A stretch of DNA of 64,000 nucleotides, taken from assembly GCF_003259615.1 (NCBI RefSeq), contig NZ_QLLR01000008.1, positions 62,001 to 126,000 of the forward strand. Reading direction: 5' to 3'. The notes under the pieces were generated by a model. That model was not told the origin of the DNA and did not search any database. It saw only the letters and a program-made list of their open reading frames with translations. Made by a program: the position numbers and the translations under genes. This document shows, piece by piece, positions 33,985 to 43,174 of the stretch; positions within the stretch are counted from its first letter, which is position 1, and each line of letters begins with the position of its first letter. The DNA is from Pedobacter cryoconitis. Lineage in GTDB: Bacteria > Bacteroidota > Bacteroidia > Sphingobacteriales > Sphingobacteriaceae.

Positions 33985-34317
33985 ATGAATATTTATCAAT
34001 TAACAGTCAATTTTGAAGAAAAGGGTAAGGCACAAATTCAGTTACCAATTGCAGGTGGAGAATCAGTACTGGAAGTCTGTTTGGATAATGGAATAGATTT
34101 ACAACATAACTGCGGCGGTGTTTGTGGTTGCAGTACCTGTCATGTATATGTGACTAAGGGAATGGATAACATTCAGGAAATATCTGATAAAGAAGAGGAT
34201 TTCATTGACAGGGCAGTAAGTCCGAAGATTTCTTCCAGATTAGGTTGTCAGTGTATAGTGATCAATGGAAATATCGAAGTTACTATCCCCAACCAATCAG
34301 AATTTTTAGGCCATTAA
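33985..34317 (+). CDS. [2Fe-2S] ferredoxin, ISC type
   Basis: This 110-residue plant-type ferredoxin binds one [2Fe-2S] cluster through the CGGVCGCSTC motif, which supplies three of the Cys ligands, with the fourth in SRLGCQCIV. The spacing and the RLGCQ ending match the Fdx protein of the isc system, which donates electrons to cluster assembly. iscX follows 21 bp later, which supports this. The start is the ATG at 33985; an in-frame TTG at 33973 lies inside a -7-like box. Confidence 0.9.
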   Translation: MNIYQLTVNFEEKGKAQIQLPIAGGESVLEVCLDNGIDLQHNCGGVCGCSTCHVYVTKGMDNIQEISDKEEDFIDRAVSPKISSRLGCQCIVINGNIEVTIPNQSEFLGH

Positions 34318-34338
34318 TAAATTATAAAACAAGAAAAC

Positions 34339-34581
34339 ATGCAGGATAAGTTTGCTTTACCTATTTACTGGCAAGACCACGAAGATATTGCCCAGGAATT
34401 ATATGAAAAGTTTGGGAATGATTTTAATGAATCTAAAATCTACAGGATCAGATTTACGGAATTGGTAGACTGGGTTCTTTCCCTGCCTAATTTCAAAGGT
34501 ACAAGAGAAGAAAGCAATGAAGGTCACCTGGAGCAAATCCAGTCTGCCTGGGTTTATGAATGGAGAGATAACCAAGACTAG
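34339..34581 (+). CDS. iscX: Iron-sulfur assembly modulator IscX
   Basis: This 80-residue acidic protein matches IscX: IYWQDHEDIAQELYEKFGNDFNESKIYRIRFTELVDWVLSLPNF and a C-terminal helix with ESNEGHLEQIQSAWVYEW. IscX binds IscS and iron and adjusts cluster assembly. The stop codon is directly followed by the kdsC start codon. The ferredoxin and IscX lie 15 kb from hscA, so the isc genes are split in this genome. Confidence 0.88.
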   Translation: MQDKFALPIYWQDHEDIAQELYEKFGNDFNESKIYRIRFTELVDWVLSLPNFKGTREESNEGHLEQIQSAWVYEWRDNQD

Positions 34582-35109
34582 ATGTTACTGCAGAAACTTA
34601 AAGGAATTACCACATTTGTTTTTGATGTCGATGGCGTTTTAACCAATGGGGATGTTATTGCAACAGATTCCGGAGAGCTGATGCGTACTTTCAATATTAA
34701 AGACGGCTATGCTTTACAGCTGGCCGTTAAAAAAGGATACCACGTGTGTATCATTTCCGGCGGCCGTGGTCAGGCCATGGAAAAGCGCTTTGAAGGTCTG
34801 GGGATACCAGATGTATTTTTAGGCGTATCTGATAAAGTTGAAGTCTTCAATGATTATCTGGAAATCTATAATATTAAACCCAGACAGGTACTGTATATGG
34901 GGGACGATATTCCTGATTTGAATGTAATGAAACTTGTAGGCATCCCTACCTGTCCGGCAGATGCCTGTTCAGATATTAAAGCAGTATCGGAATATGTTTC
35001 GCCTTTTAAAGGTGGTCAGACAGCAGCAAGGGATGTCATTGAAAAAGTATTAAGAATACAGGGTAAATGGTTTGATGCCAACCCTTCGGCTGCCGATTCC
35101 AGTAAATAA
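34582..35109 (+). CDS. kdsC: KdsC-type HAD phosphatase
   Basis: This 175-residue HAD subclass C0 phosphatase shows the nucleophile motif FVFDVDGVLTNG (Asp15, Asp17), motif II in CIISGGR and motif III/IV in YMGDDIPDLNVM. It lacks a cap domain, as expected for tetrameric KdsC, which removes phosphate from 3-deoxy-D-manno-octulosonate 8-phosphate in lipid A inner-core synthesis. It starts immediately after iscX with no spacer. A similar nucleotide-sugar phosphatase activity cannot be ruled out. Confidence 0.87.
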   Translation: MLLQKLKGITTFVFDVDGVLTNGDVIATDSGELMRTFNIKDGYALQLAVKKGYHVCIISGGRGQAMEKRFEGLGIPDVFLGVSDKVEVFNDYLEIYNIKPRQVLYMGDDIPDLNVMKLVGIPTCPADACSDIKAVSEYVSPFKGGQTAARDVIEKVLRIQGKWFDANPSAADSSK

Positions 35110-35171
35110 GTTACAAAGCAATATTAAACCTTCCTTTCACTTTGAACTCTATCTCTAAAAAAAGAATAGAT

Positions 35172-35573
35172 ATGAAGAAATTATTGATGATTTGCGGAAT
35201 GTTATTCAGCGTAATAACTTTTGCACATGCACAAGGCGGTAACCGTAACGGGACACCAGAAGAAAGAGCAACAAAATCTACTGCGCAGCTAACTGAGAAG
35301 TTAACCTTGAATGCTGATCAGCAGACGAAAATTCATGATATATTGCTGGATCAGAATACACAGATGAGTAAAGCGCGCGAAGATGCTGGTGACGATAGAA
35401 AAGCTATGCGTACCAAAATGATGACGCTGATGCAAAGTAACAATGATAAGATTAAAGCAGTATTAACTGACAATCAGAAGAAAGCTTATGATACTTTTCT
35501 GGAAGAAAGAAGAACTGCTATGAAAAACAGGATGGGCGGACAAGGAAATGCTCAGCCAGCAGAGAATCAGTAA
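35172..35573 (+). CDS. Periplasmic Spy/LTxxQ-like helical protein
   Basis: This 133-residue protein has a signal peptide (MKKLLMICGMLFSVITFAHAQ) and a mature part rich in charged helices with LTEKLTLNADQQTKIHDIL and VLTDNQKKAYDTFLEERR, the paired LTxxQ-like segments seen in Spy/CpxP-type periplasmic chaperones and Bacteroidota DUF4890-like proteins. It may act as a periplasmic chaperone or sensor accessory, but there is no regulator gene nearby. The ATG at 35172 is chosen to start the signal peptide. A terminator follows 33 bp later. Confidence 0.75.
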   Translation: MKKLLMICGMLFSVITFAHAQGGNRNGTPEERATKSTAQLTEKLTLNADQQTKIHDILLDQNTQMSKAREDAGDDRKAMRTKMMTLMQSNNDKIKAVLTDNQKKAYDTFLEERRTAMKNRMGGQGNAQPAENQ

Positions 35574-35606
35574 AGCTTAATTCTTTACTGAATTTTAAAT
35601 AAGAAA

Positions 35607-35641
35607 AATAATAAAAGCGGCTTTGGGCCGCTTTTATTATT
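35607..35641 (+). terminator. Intrinsic terminator between the Spy-like gene and maf
   Basis: A 15-bp stem with GCGGC core and AT-rich outer arms lies 33 bp after the stop codon, with a TTTTATTATTTTT tail. A TATTTTTG box (35638-35645) overlaps its end and could be the -7 of the maf promoter, 16 nt before the ATG. Confidence 0.88.
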
Positions 35642-35661
35642 TTTGCCTAAAATATATTCAT

Positions 35662-36231
35662 ATGTACAAGCAAACAACTCCGCTTATTCTGGCTTCTAAA
35701 TCACCCCGCAGACAAGAACTGATGCAATTGATGGGACTTGATTTTAAGGTATTATTAAAAGATGTAGACGAGAGTTACCCTGAACACCTGTCTCCGGAAG
35801 CCATTGCCTGTTATATCTCAGAGAAGAAAGCGATGGCCTTCGTGGACGAACGCTTAACAAGCCTGGTAATTACCGCTGATACTATCGTGGCTTATAATGG
35901 TGAGATTTTAGGTAAACCAACAGACGCATTACACGCCAAATTGATGCTTGAAAAACTATCGGGCACCAGTCACCAGGTATATACAGGGGTAAGCCTGGCT
36001 TATAAAGACAAGCTTAAAACCTTTTTCGATCAAACAGAAGTACGTTTCAGAAGCCTCAGCACAGAAGAAATAGAACATTATATCAACAAATATAGTCCAC
36101 TGGATAAAGCCGGATCTTATGGCATACAAGACTGGCTGGGTTTTATCGCAGTAGAGCGTATTGAAGGCTCTTATACCAATGTAATGGGGTTGCCAACAGA
36201 GAAACTCTACTTAGAACTCTCAAACTTCTGA
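35662..36231 (+). CDS. maf: Maf-family nucleoside triphosphate pyrophosphatase
   Basis: This 189-residue house-cleaning enzyme removes noncanonical nucleoside triphosphates. Maf motifs are LASKSPRRQEL near the N-terminus, TADTIV in the middle, GKPTD and the KAGSYGIQ block. The start is the ATG at 35662, since the longer frame from 35623 would begin inside the terminator. Its 3' end overlaps the convergent ppx/gppA gene by 25 bp. The Tyr-x-Gly-Ile-Gln form is usual for the dTTP/UTP-acting YhdE group. Confidence 0.92.
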   Translation: MYKQTTPLILASKSPRRQELMQLMGLDFKVLLKDVDESYPEHLSPEAIACYISEKKAMAFVDERLTSLVITADTIVAYNGEILGKPTDALHAKLMLEKLSGTSHQVYTGVSLAYKDKLKTFFDQTEVRFRSLSTEEIEHYINKYSPLDKAGSYGIQDWLGFIAVERIEGSYTNVMGLPTEKLYLELSNF

Positions 36232-37136
36232 TCTGCCCAGATCTTATATAATACCCCCATTTTTAAATCATAAGTAGACAAGCTGATTGCTTTTACGCCT
36301 GTTTTGTCCAGCACATAATTGGTCAGGATGGCGGCGATGACAATCATATCCACCCGGAGCGGGATCAGATTTGGCATTAAAGCCCGCTCTGCATGCGATG
36401 AAGCAATCAGCCTTTCAGCAAGACTGTGGTACTGAGCTATATCAAATGAAGCCGAGCTGATAGTTTTCAGGTCAACATCTTCCAGCAACATCGCTGCGAA
36501 AGTCTCAAAGGCACCAGCAGAGCCTACCAGAACCTGTGGCTCATATTTTTGACAGGCGGCCAGTAAATCTGCCAGCTCTAAATCAAGATGAGCCTGTATC
36601 GCAGTCTGATCTTTACTGCTGATCGGATCCGTATGAAAATAAGCCTGTAATAGCCTGGCAGCACCTATATTGTAACTCTTCTTCCACAACGGGCCATCCT
36701 GATTACAAATAATGAACTCCGTACTTCCTCCGCCAATGTCCATAATCAGCGATTGCTGTTGAATAACGCCTGTTGCTTTTACACCATTAAAAATATACGC
36801 AGCCTCATCCTCACCGCTAATCACTTCAATAGCTATTCCTGCTATTTTAAGCGCAGCGATCACGAAATCCTTTCCATTTCCAGCACTTCGCACCGCAGAT
36901 GTTGCAGTTGCCCGCACAATAGTAACCTGCTGTGCATCTATTTCTTTTTTAAACCCCCTTAGCGCCTCTATCCCGCGCTCAAAAGCTTCAGGGATAATCA
37001 AGTTCTCATTGATCCTGCCCTGGCCTAATTGTACAGGTAAATTAGTTTTGTAAACGACCTCCACACCTAAAGGCGTAAGATCTGCTATAATTAAGTGAAA
37101 AGTGTTCGTACCTAAATCAATAACCGCTGCTTTCAT
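36207..37136 (-). CDS. Ppx/GppA-family phosphatase
   Basis: This 309-residue protein has the ASKHA-fold phosphate loops: AVIDLGTNTFHLIIAD at the start and LIMDIGGGSTEFII around residue 130, plus a TATSAVRSAGNG segment between. It covers only the two N-terminal domains and lacks the HD domain of long exopolyphosphatases, like other short Ppx proteins. It should act on polyphosphate or pppGpp in the cytoplasm. It is convergent with maf and overlaps it by 25 bp. Confidence 0.9.
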   Translation of the reverse strand: MKAAVIDLGTNTFHLIIADLTPLGVEVVYKTNLPVQLGQGRINENLIIPEAFERGIEALRGFKKEIDAQQVTIVRATATSAVRSAGNGKDFVIAALKIAGIAIEVISGEDEAAYIFNGVKATGVIQQQSLIMDIGGGSTEFIICNQDGPLWKKSYNIGAARLLQAYFHTDPISSKDQTAIQAHLDLELADLLAACQKYEPQVLVGSAGAFETFAAMLLEDVDLKTISSASFDIAQYHSLAERLIASSHAERALMPNLIPLRVDMIVIAAILTNYVLDKTGVKAISLSTYDLKMGVLYKIWADQKFESSK

Positions 37137-37167
37137 CCGTCCCGTTAATATTGTCTAACTGTAATTT

Positions 37168-38496
37168 TTAATTTTTGTAGCTGAACCATTTAAACATTTC
37201 CTTCAAGCTGGTTTTCTTGCCATACATTAATATACCTACTCTGTATATTCTTGAAGCTATCCATACTGTCCCTATAAATCCGGCAATCAGTAAACCCATA
37301 GACAGCGCCAGCTGCCAGTCGGGCACACCATAAGGTAACCTGACCATCATAGCGATTGGAGAAGTAAAAGGGATAATAGATAACCAGAAAGCAAGCGGGC
37401 CATAAGGATCATTCACCACAACACTCAAAGATAACGCATAACTTAAAGTAAGCGGCATCATAATCGGCATTACAAATTGCTGCGTCTCTGTTTCACTATC
37501 TACCGCTGATCCGATTGCGGCATAAAGAGCACTATAGAATAAATAGCCCCCAATGAAAAAGAATATAAAGACCAGCAATATTTTAGTCAGGTCAAGATTA
37601 GCCACACTTTTTTGAATATAAGCAACCGGGCCATTGTCTGCCACTTGTTTCCCGATGGAAGCTCCCGTTTTTGACTGGACAGCGGAAACCGTACTTTGCT
37701 GCAGCGCTTTATCGCCCGTAAAAGCCTGAACCGCTACAGTTGAAATGGTTGCCGTCAGTAAAATCCAGAGTACAAACTGTGTTAACCCTACCAATGCAAT
37801 ACCAATGATTTTCCCCATCATCAGCTGAAAAGGTTTCACAGAGGAAATCATCACTTCAATAATTCTGCTTGTTTTTTCTTCAATCACACCCCGCATCACC
37901 TGGATGCCATAAATCAGGATAAAAGTGAACATCAGAATACCAGACGCATACCCGATTACAGTTGTTGCACCAGCACTCGAATCCTCTTCCTTACCCGCTT
38001 GATTGATCTTTTTATTGTCAATGTTGACAGTAGCCTTTAATTTATCGAGATCTTCCTGCGCAATACCACTTTCTTTAAGCTTTTGAATTCTGATCGTATT
38101 CTCCACATCATCAACTACTTTGCTATTCATGGAAAAACCAGCCTGTTTAGTTCCTAAAAGCTGTATTCCTGAAGGGGTATCTAGGCTAAACTCAGGCAGG
38201 TAAAGGATGTAGTCATAATCTTCATCCTTTAGGCTGGCTTTCATTTCTGTCAGCGATTTATGAACATAAACGTAAGTTGTATTTTTGGTAGAAGCGATTT
38301 TTTCAGTCAGTGTTTTATTGTCATTTACCACTGCTATCCTGTTATTGGTAGACGTAGCGCCCTGAATAGAGAAATAGATGATCATTCCATAAAACCCAGC
38401 CACAATGATTGGCGTTAACAACGTCATCACGATGAAAGATTTTTTTCTGACACGGCTCAGGTATTCTCTTTGTATAATGAGTAAAATCTTGTTCAT
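37168..38496 (-). CDS. ABC-2 type permease (NatB-like)
   Basis: This 442-residue membrane protein has the ABC-2 exporter layout: one N-terminal membrane helix, a periplasmic domain of about 150 residues and five or six C-terminal helices. A conserved segment reads RGVIEEKTSRIIEVMISSVKPFQLMMGKIIGI, typical of the NatB/YhaP group. The ATPase gene ends 4 bp upstream, so the two form one exporter. The substrate (Na+, a drug or a lipid) is not shown by the sequence. Confidence 0.9.
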   Translation of the reverse strand: MNKILLIIQREYLSRVRKKSFIVMTLLTPIIVAGFYGMIIYFSIQGATSTNNRIAVVNDNKTLTEKIASTKNTTYVYVHKSLTEMKASLKDEDYDYILYLPEFSLDTPSGIQLLGTKQAGFSMNSKVVDDVENTIRIQKLKESGIAQEDLDKLKATVNIDNKKINQAGKEEDSSAGATTVIGYASGILMFTFILIYGIQVMRGVIEEKTSRIIEVMISSVKPFQLMMGKIIGIALVGLTQFVLWILLTATISTVAVQAFTGDKALQQSTVSAVQSKTGASIGKQVADNGPVAYIQKSVANLDLTKILLVFIFFFIGGYLFYSALYAAIGSAVDSETETQQFVMPIMMPLTLSYALSLSVVVNDPYGPLAFWLSIIPFTSPIAMMVRLPYGVPDWQLALSMGLLIAGFIGTVWIASRIYRVGILMYGKKTSLKEMFKWFSYKN

Positions 38497-38500
38497 CGGG

Positions 38501-39406
38501 TTAATCTTTTAGTTTTACCTGGTCAATAAAAATATCATTCATCGTAGGAATTACTTCATCCAAACGATGAATATTCACTACAGGCAGTAAGGCCGATAAA
38601 AGCTGGTTCGCAGTTTTACCCGTGCTGATTTGAACCTTAAGCCTTGTTTTTCCCTGCAGCACCTCTTTATGCAGTACCTCAAATATACCCGCTGCCTGTT
38701 CAGCAGGATACTCCCCATCATATTCTACCCAGTAAGTGTTATTTCTGTATTGCTCCTTAATTTCCGATACCGAACCATCCAGTATTTTTTTCGAATGATG
38801 AATCAGTGCAATGCTATCACATAACTCCTCCACAGATTCCATCCGGTGCGTTGAGAAAATAAAAGTTGCCCCCTTTTTATTCAATTCCAGGATTTCATTT
38901 TTGATAATGTCTGCGTTGACCGGGTCAAACCCAGAAAAAGGCTCATCCAGAATAATTAGTTCAGGTTCATGTAATACAGTGGCTACAAACTGTACCTTTT
39001 GCTGCATTCCCTTACTCAGATCTTCCACCTTTTTGTTCCACCAGCTTCCCATTTCCAGTTTTTCGAACCAGTATCTGACTCTTTTAGTGGCTTCGGCAGT
39101 ACGCATACCTTTGAGTTTGGCAAGGTACAATACCTGCTCACCGATCTCCATTTTTTTATATAAACCACGTTCTTCCGGGAGGTATCCGATTCTTGCAATA
39201 TGAGAAGAATTCAGGCGTTGTCCGTTAAAGATGACTTCGCCGCTATCTGGTGCGGTAATTTGAGTGATAATTCTGATCAGAGATGTTTTTCCTGCACCAT
39301 TTGGACCAAGCAGTCCGAAGATCTTGCCCTGCTCCACATTCAGACTTACGTTGTCCAGTGCAAGATGCGTAGCATATTGTTTAACAATATTATTTACGTT
39401 AAGCAT
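38501..39406 (-). CDS. ABC transporter ATP-binding protein (NatA-like)
   Basis: This 301-residue ATPase has Walker A GLLGPNGAGKTS, signature LSKGMQQKVQF, Walker B LIILDEPFSGFDP and switch His in FSTHRMESVEEL. The last 80 residues form a DUF4162-like extension common in NatA-type exporters. It is the first gene of a two-gene operon with the ABC-2 permease. There is no linked regulator. Confidence 0.9.
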   Translation of the reverse strand: MLNVNNIVKQYATHLALDNVSLNVEQGKIFGLLGPNGAGKTSLIRIITQITAPDSGEVIFNGQRLNSSHIARIGYLPEERGLYKKMEIGEQVLYLAKLKGMRTAEATKRVRYWFEKLEMGSWWNKKVEDLSKGMQQKVQFVATVLHEPELIILDEPFSGFDPVNADIIKNEILELNKKGATFIFSTHRMESVEELCDSIALIHHSKKILDGSVSEIKEQYRNNTYWVEYDGEYPAEQAAGIFEVLHKEVLQGKTRLKVQISTGKTANQLLSALLPVVNIHRLDEVIPTMNDIFIDQVKLKD

Positions 39407-39466
39407 TTTACCTTTATTTAGTTCTTAGTTACCCTTTAGACTTAAATCGGGAAAAATGTTACAGAT

Positions 39467-40216
39467 TTAGCGTGCTGTATCTGTCAATGCAATCAATTGC
39501 TTTGCATTGGTTAATGCCGATGTGCCCCAGGTATTGTTGAAATATACGAATACTTGTTTAGGTCCCTGCATGATAGATTTAGCAAAAGCAATTATTTCCT
39601 GCCCGGTATACAGCGATTTATAAAGAACAGGCTTCCCATGAAAACGGTAATAAACAGGGTCATTAAATAATACCACCCCATCTGGCAAGGCCGAAGGATA
39701 GCTTAATCCGCTGAAAGTCAGGTGATGTTTTTTAAACTCCTCCATCACTGTATTGTTCCACCAGCTGATATGCCTGAACTCCACTACATTCTTAAATACC
39801 GGATTTAAATTCTTCAATATTAAAGCTAATCTTTCCTCTGTATAAGTGAAAGAAGGAGGAGTTTGAAATAATACGCAGCCCAATTTGTCCCGCAGGCCAG
39901 CAGAAATCACTTCGTAAAAATCAGTAACCAATCCTTCTGCCTCATTAAATTTATTGTAATGCGTAATAGTTCGTGGAGCTTTGATGGTAAAAAGGAAATC
40001 GGCAGCGCTGGTTTCATACCACGTATTAAAACTTTTTAAAGAAGGTTGCTTATAAAATGAAGAGTTGATTTCTATCGTATTAAAATGCTGGCAATAATAG
40101 CTGAACCATTCCTTTTGAGGAAGTCCGGCAGGGTAGAAGATCTCTTTCCATTCCTTATAGTAAAACCCGGAGCAGCCAATTCTCCAGTCCGTTATTGCGA
40201 TGCCATCCATAAACAT
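39467..40216 (-). CDS. DUF72 TIM-barrel protein
   Basis: This 249-residue protein is a DUF72 (YecE-type) member: WRIGCSGFYYKEWKEIFYPAG at the start, YCQHFNTIEINSSFYKQP, FTIKAPRTITHYNKF and a late VFVYFNNTWGTSALTNAKQL. The family forms a TIM barrel of unknown activity. The start is set at the ATG at 40216; the ATG at 40210 is equally possible, and the 13 residues before them in the longer frame do not look like the family. Confidence 0.85.
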   Translation of the reverse strand: MFMDGIAITDWRIGCSGFYYKEWKEIFYPAGLPQKEWFSYYCQHFNTIEINSSFYKQPSLKSFNTWYETSAADFLFTIKAPRTITHYNKFNEAEGLVTDFYEVISAGLRDKLGCVLFQTPPSFTYTEERLALILKNLNPVFKNVVEFRHISWWNNTVMEEFKKHHLTFSGLSYPSALPDGVVLFNDPVYYRFHGKPVLYKSLYTGQEIIAFAKSIMQGPKQVFVYFNNTWGTSALTNAKQLIALTDTAR

Positions 40217-40254
40217 TTTTTTAATTAAACAAAGGTTTATGACTAAAGTTTTCA

Positions 40255-40295
40255 CATAAAAAAACAGGCTGCATCTTGTCAGATACAGCCTGTTT
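40255..40295 (-). terminator. Intrinsic terminator after dnaJ
   Basis: A 10-bp stem (AAACAGGCTG with its complement) with an inner 4-bp extension across one mismatch, followed on the minus strand by seven Ts, lies about 20 bp after the dnaJ stop codon. Confidence 0.9.
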
Positions 40296-40316
40296 CCAAT
40301 GCTATTCTAGAATCGA

Positions 40317-41492
40317 TTACTCGAAATATTCTTTCATTTTTTCAAAGAAGCTCTTGTCATTTTTACCCGGCTGAGGTTTGAAATTAGGAGATTCACGTAG
40401 TTTCTCCAGCATATTCCGTTCTTCACTGCTCAGGGCTTTAGGTGTCCAGATATTCACATGGATAATCTGATCACCACGGTGATAAGAGTTTACTTCAGGA
40501 ATACCTTTAGCTTTCAGGCGTAATAACTTTCCGCTTTGTGTACCAGGCTCGATTTTAATTTTAGCTTTACCATCAATTGTTGGTACTTCGGCACTGTAAC
40601 CTAAAGCAGCATCAATGATACTTAAATGTAAATCATAAACGATATTGTTTCCTTCACGTTTCAAGGTTTCATGAGGGATTTCTTCAATCAGGATGATCAG
40701 ATCACCAGGAATACCACCATTCGGGGCAGCATTACCTTTTCCGCTCATGCTCAACTGCATACCATCACTTACACCTGCAGGAATGTTGATTGTAATTGTT
40801 TCCTCCCCACGAACTGTTCCTTCACCATGACATGAAGTACATTTAGAAGTAATCTGTGAGCCGGCACCATTACAAGTCGGGCAGGTAGAAGTAGTCTGCA
40901 TCTGGCCTAAAATGGTATTGGTTACTCTGCGAACAGAACCACTGCCACCACAAGTTTTACAAGTGCTGATAGATGATTTGTCCTTAGCTCCCGAACCATC
41001 GCAGGTTTTACAAACAATCTGTTTATTAACCTTTATTTTTTTCTCTGCGCCATGCGCTATTTCTTCAAGGGTAAGTTTGACTTTAATACGAAGGTTAGAG
41101 CCTTTAGCTACGCGTCTGCCGCTGCTGCGTTGTTGCTGTCCGCCGAAAAAACTATCGAAAGGACTGCCACCGCCGCCACCACCACCAAAGATATCGCCAA
41201 ACTGGCTGAATATATCTTCCATGTTCATGCCGCCGCCGCCATAGCCGCCACCGCCACCTGAAGCACCACCAACACCTGCATGTCCATAATGGTCATAGCG
41301 TTGTTTCTTCTCCGGGTTGCTTAATATCTCGTAAGCCTCAGCAGCTTCCTTAAATTTATCCTCAGCAGTATGGTCATCAGGGTTTTTGTCCGGATGGAAT
41401 TTGATAGCCAGCTTTCTATAAGCCTTCTTAATCTCTTCCGGAGTAGAACCTTTGCTTACACCAAGGATATCGTAATAATCTCTCTTACTCAT
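40317..41492 (-). CDS. dnaJ: Chaperone DnaJ
   Basis: This 391-residue protein has every DnaJ part in order: J domain with HPD at 33-35, a Gly-rich stretch (about 74-120), four CxxCxGxG zinc repeats ([32 protein letters not shown]) and the C-terminal substrate domains. It stimulates DnaK with GrpE. It starts 2 bp after grpE, so the two are an operon. dnaK itself is not in the window; the Hsp70 at 17153 is HscA. Confidence 0.97.
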   Translation of the reverse strand: MSKRDYYDILGVSKGSTPEEIKKAYRKLAIKFHPDKNPDDHTAEDKFKEAAEAYEILSNPEKKQRYDHYGHAGVGGASGGGGGYGGGGMNMEDIFSQFGDIFGGGGGGGSPFDSFFGGQQQRSSGRRVAKGSNLRIKVKLTLEEIAHGAEKKIKVNKQIVCKTCDGSGAKDKSSISTCKTCGGSGSVRRVTNTILGQMQTTSTCPTCNGAGSQITSKCTSCHGEGTVRGEETITINIPAGVSDGMQLSMSGKGNAAPNGGIPGDLIILIEEIPHETLKREGNNIVYDLHLSIIDAALGYSAEVPTIDGKAKIKIEPGTQSGKLLRLKAKGIPEVNSYHRGDQIIHVNIWTPKALSSEERNMLEKLRESPNFKPQPGKNDKSFFEKMKEYFE

Positions 41493-41494
41493 AA

Positions 41495-42073
41495 TTAACT
41501 ACCTACAACTACTTTTGCAAAGCGTATAACTTTGTCATTTAAAGTGTATCCTTTTTCTAATTCATCTATAACTTTTCCTTTCAACTCTTCAGTTGGGGCC
41601 GGAACTTTAGTGATTGCTTCATGAAGGTCTGTGTCAAAAACAGTGTTTGCACATTCCATTTCTTTCAAGCCTTTCTGATTCAGAATGCTTTTCAGTTTGG
41701 TATGTACCAATTGAATCCCTTCACGGATCGCAGCCACATCAGTAGCATTTTCAGTTGCTTTATTTGCACGGTCAAAATCGTCAAGTACAGGAAGCATAGA
41801 GATAATTACATCCTTACCAGCAGTCTGTAAAAGCTCAACACGTTCTTTTTGTGTACGTCTTTTGAAATTGTCAAACTCAGCAAAAAGGCGAAGATATTTA
41901 TCATTCAACGCTGCATTGTCAAGTTTTAATTGCTCTTCAGCAGAGATTTCCTCTACAGGTTCAGTGATAGTATCCGCATTCGCGTCATCTGTAAGCTCTT
42001 TGTTCAACTGCTCTTCAGCAGTATTTTCCGTAATAGGATTTTCTGTATCGTTTGTTTTCTTCTTGCTAAACAT
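41495..42073 (-). CDS. grpE: Nucleotide exchange factor GrpE
   Basis: This 192-residue protein has an acidic N-terminal tail (about residues 8-50), a long helix with [30 protein letters not shown], and the C-terminal beta domain with [15 protein letters not shown] and [17 protein letters not shown]. GrpE drives ADP release from DnaK. It is the first gene of the grpE-dnaJ operon. The 147 bp upstream contain several GTCAG/CTGAC repeats but no CIRCE element. Confidence 0.96.
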   Translation of the reverse strand: MFSKKKTNDTENPITENTAEEQLNKELTDDANADTITEPVEEISAEEQLKLDNAALNDKYLRLFAEFDNFKRRTQKERVELLQTAGKDVIISMLPVLDDFDRANKATENATDVAAIREGIQLVHTKLKSILNQKGLKEMECANTVFDTDLHEAITKVPAPTEELKGKVIDELEKGYTLNDKVIRFAKVVVGS

Positions 42074-42220
42074 GGTATAGTAGAATTTTATGATGCAAAC
42101 TCAAAAGGTTTGCCAATGAAGTATATCAGCCATGCTGTCAGTTTTGTTTGAACAACACTGTACAGAATGGCTGAAAAGAAATTATTTTGTCAGGAATGGT
42201 CAGTTTTTTGGAACAGACAC

Positions 42221-42904
42221 CTAGTTTATTGTTGCGTCATCATGGACGATACCTGCTTCACATTTGATAATACGTGAAGGCAGTGTACGGATGATATGAT
42301 AATCATGCGTAGCCATTAATACAGCAGTACCGCTCTGGCTGATTTGTTTCAGCAGCAATACAATTTCTTCGGAAGTTTCAGGATCTAAATTCCCTGTAGG
42401 CTCATCCGCAAGGATAATGTCCGGATTATTTAATAGTGAACGCGCAATTACCACACGCTGCTGCTCACCACCAGAAAGCTCATGTGGCATTTTTCTGATT
42501 TTTGAACGCAGTCCTACTTTTTCCAGTACATCTTTGATCCGTTCTTCGATTAGTTTTTTGTCTTTCCAGCCAGTTGCTTTTAATACAAAATCAAGGTTTT
42601 TCTCAATTGTACGGTCTGTTAGCAATTGGAAATCCTGAAATACGATCCCTAACTTTCTGCGCAGATAAGGAACATCCCGCTCGGCCAGTTTTTTAAGGTC
42701 GAAACCTGCAATTTCACCCTCACCATTACCGATATGAAGTTCACCATAAATGATTTTCAATAAACTGCTCTTTCCAGATCCAGTTTGTCCGATCAGAAAC
42801 ACAAACTCACCTTTATCTATGTTAAGATTAACATCAGAGAGTACAAGGTGTTTTTGTTGAAATACATCTACGTTTTTTAAATTTATAACTGCGTTTCCTG
42901 CCAT
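42221..42904 (-). CDS. ftsE: FtsE-type ABC ATPase
   Basis: This 227-residue ATPase has Walker A LIGQTGSGKSSLL, a Q-loop in VFQDFQLL, signature LSGGEQQRVVIARSLL and Walker B DIILADEPTGNLDPE. These details are typical of FtsE and LolD-like ATPases; the DRTIEKNLDFVLKATGW segment fits FtsE, which acts with FtsX in cell-wall hydrolase control at division. ftsX is not adjacent. A 67-residue protein gene ends 3 bp upstream and is probably cotranscribed. Confidence 0.85.
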   Translation of the reverse strand: MAGNAVINLKNVDVFQQKHLVLSDVNLNIDKGEFVFLIGQTGSGKSSLLKIIYGELHIGNGEGEIAGFDLKKLAERDVPYLRRKLGIVFQDFQLLTDRTIEKNLDFVLKATGWKDKKLIEERIKDVLEKVGLRSKIRKMPHELSGGEQQRVVIARSLLNNPDIILADEPTGNLDPETSEEIVLLLKQISQSGTAVLMATHDYHIIRTLPSRIIKCEAGIVHDDATIN

Positions 42905-42907
42905 GTC

Positions 42908-43111
42908 TTAAATATCTAATTTTGCAATCTGACCAAATGGTAAATCTTTTACCATATCCATAATATAAGGCAACTTGTCACCCAGACCTAATTTCTCCAG
43001 AGATTTATCAGGACGGTCTACCCTGAAATAAGCCAGTAAGGTGAATTTATCATCCCTCAGCTGAACATAATCCGGAATTTTGGCAATACCTTTTACTTTG
43101 ATTACATACAT
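42908..43111 (-). CDS. Small conserved-type protein upstream of ftsE
   Basis: This 67-residue protein (MYVIKVKGIAKIPDYVQLRD...) has alternating beta and helix character and no membrane segment or motif I recognise. It ends 3 bp before ftsE, so cotranslation is likely and supports it as real. The ATG at 43111 is chosen; an upstream in-frame TTG at 43120 lies inside a TATTTTTG box. Function is unknown. Confidence 0.72.
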   Translation of the reverse strand: MYVIKVKGIAKIPDYVQLRDDKFTLLAYFRVDRPDKSLEKLGLGDKLPYIMDMVKDLPFGQIAKLDI

Positions 43112-43117
43112 TTTGTT

Positions 43118-43125
43118 CAAAAATA
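43118..43125 (-). promoter_or_regulatory. Candidate -7 box (TATTTTTG) for the small gene and ftsE
   Basis: A full TAnnTTTG match ends 6 nt before the ATG at 43111, implying a very short leader. No -33 TTG at normal spacing. Confidence 0.38.
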
Positions 43126-43174
43126 GTGTTTCAAAATGATAAAATGAGAGCCTGTTTAAATTTGTAGCCTAAAC

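Noticed and set aside
42074..42220. CIRCE element upstream of grpE
   Set aside because: The TTAGCACTC-N9-GAGTGCTAA pattern is absent.
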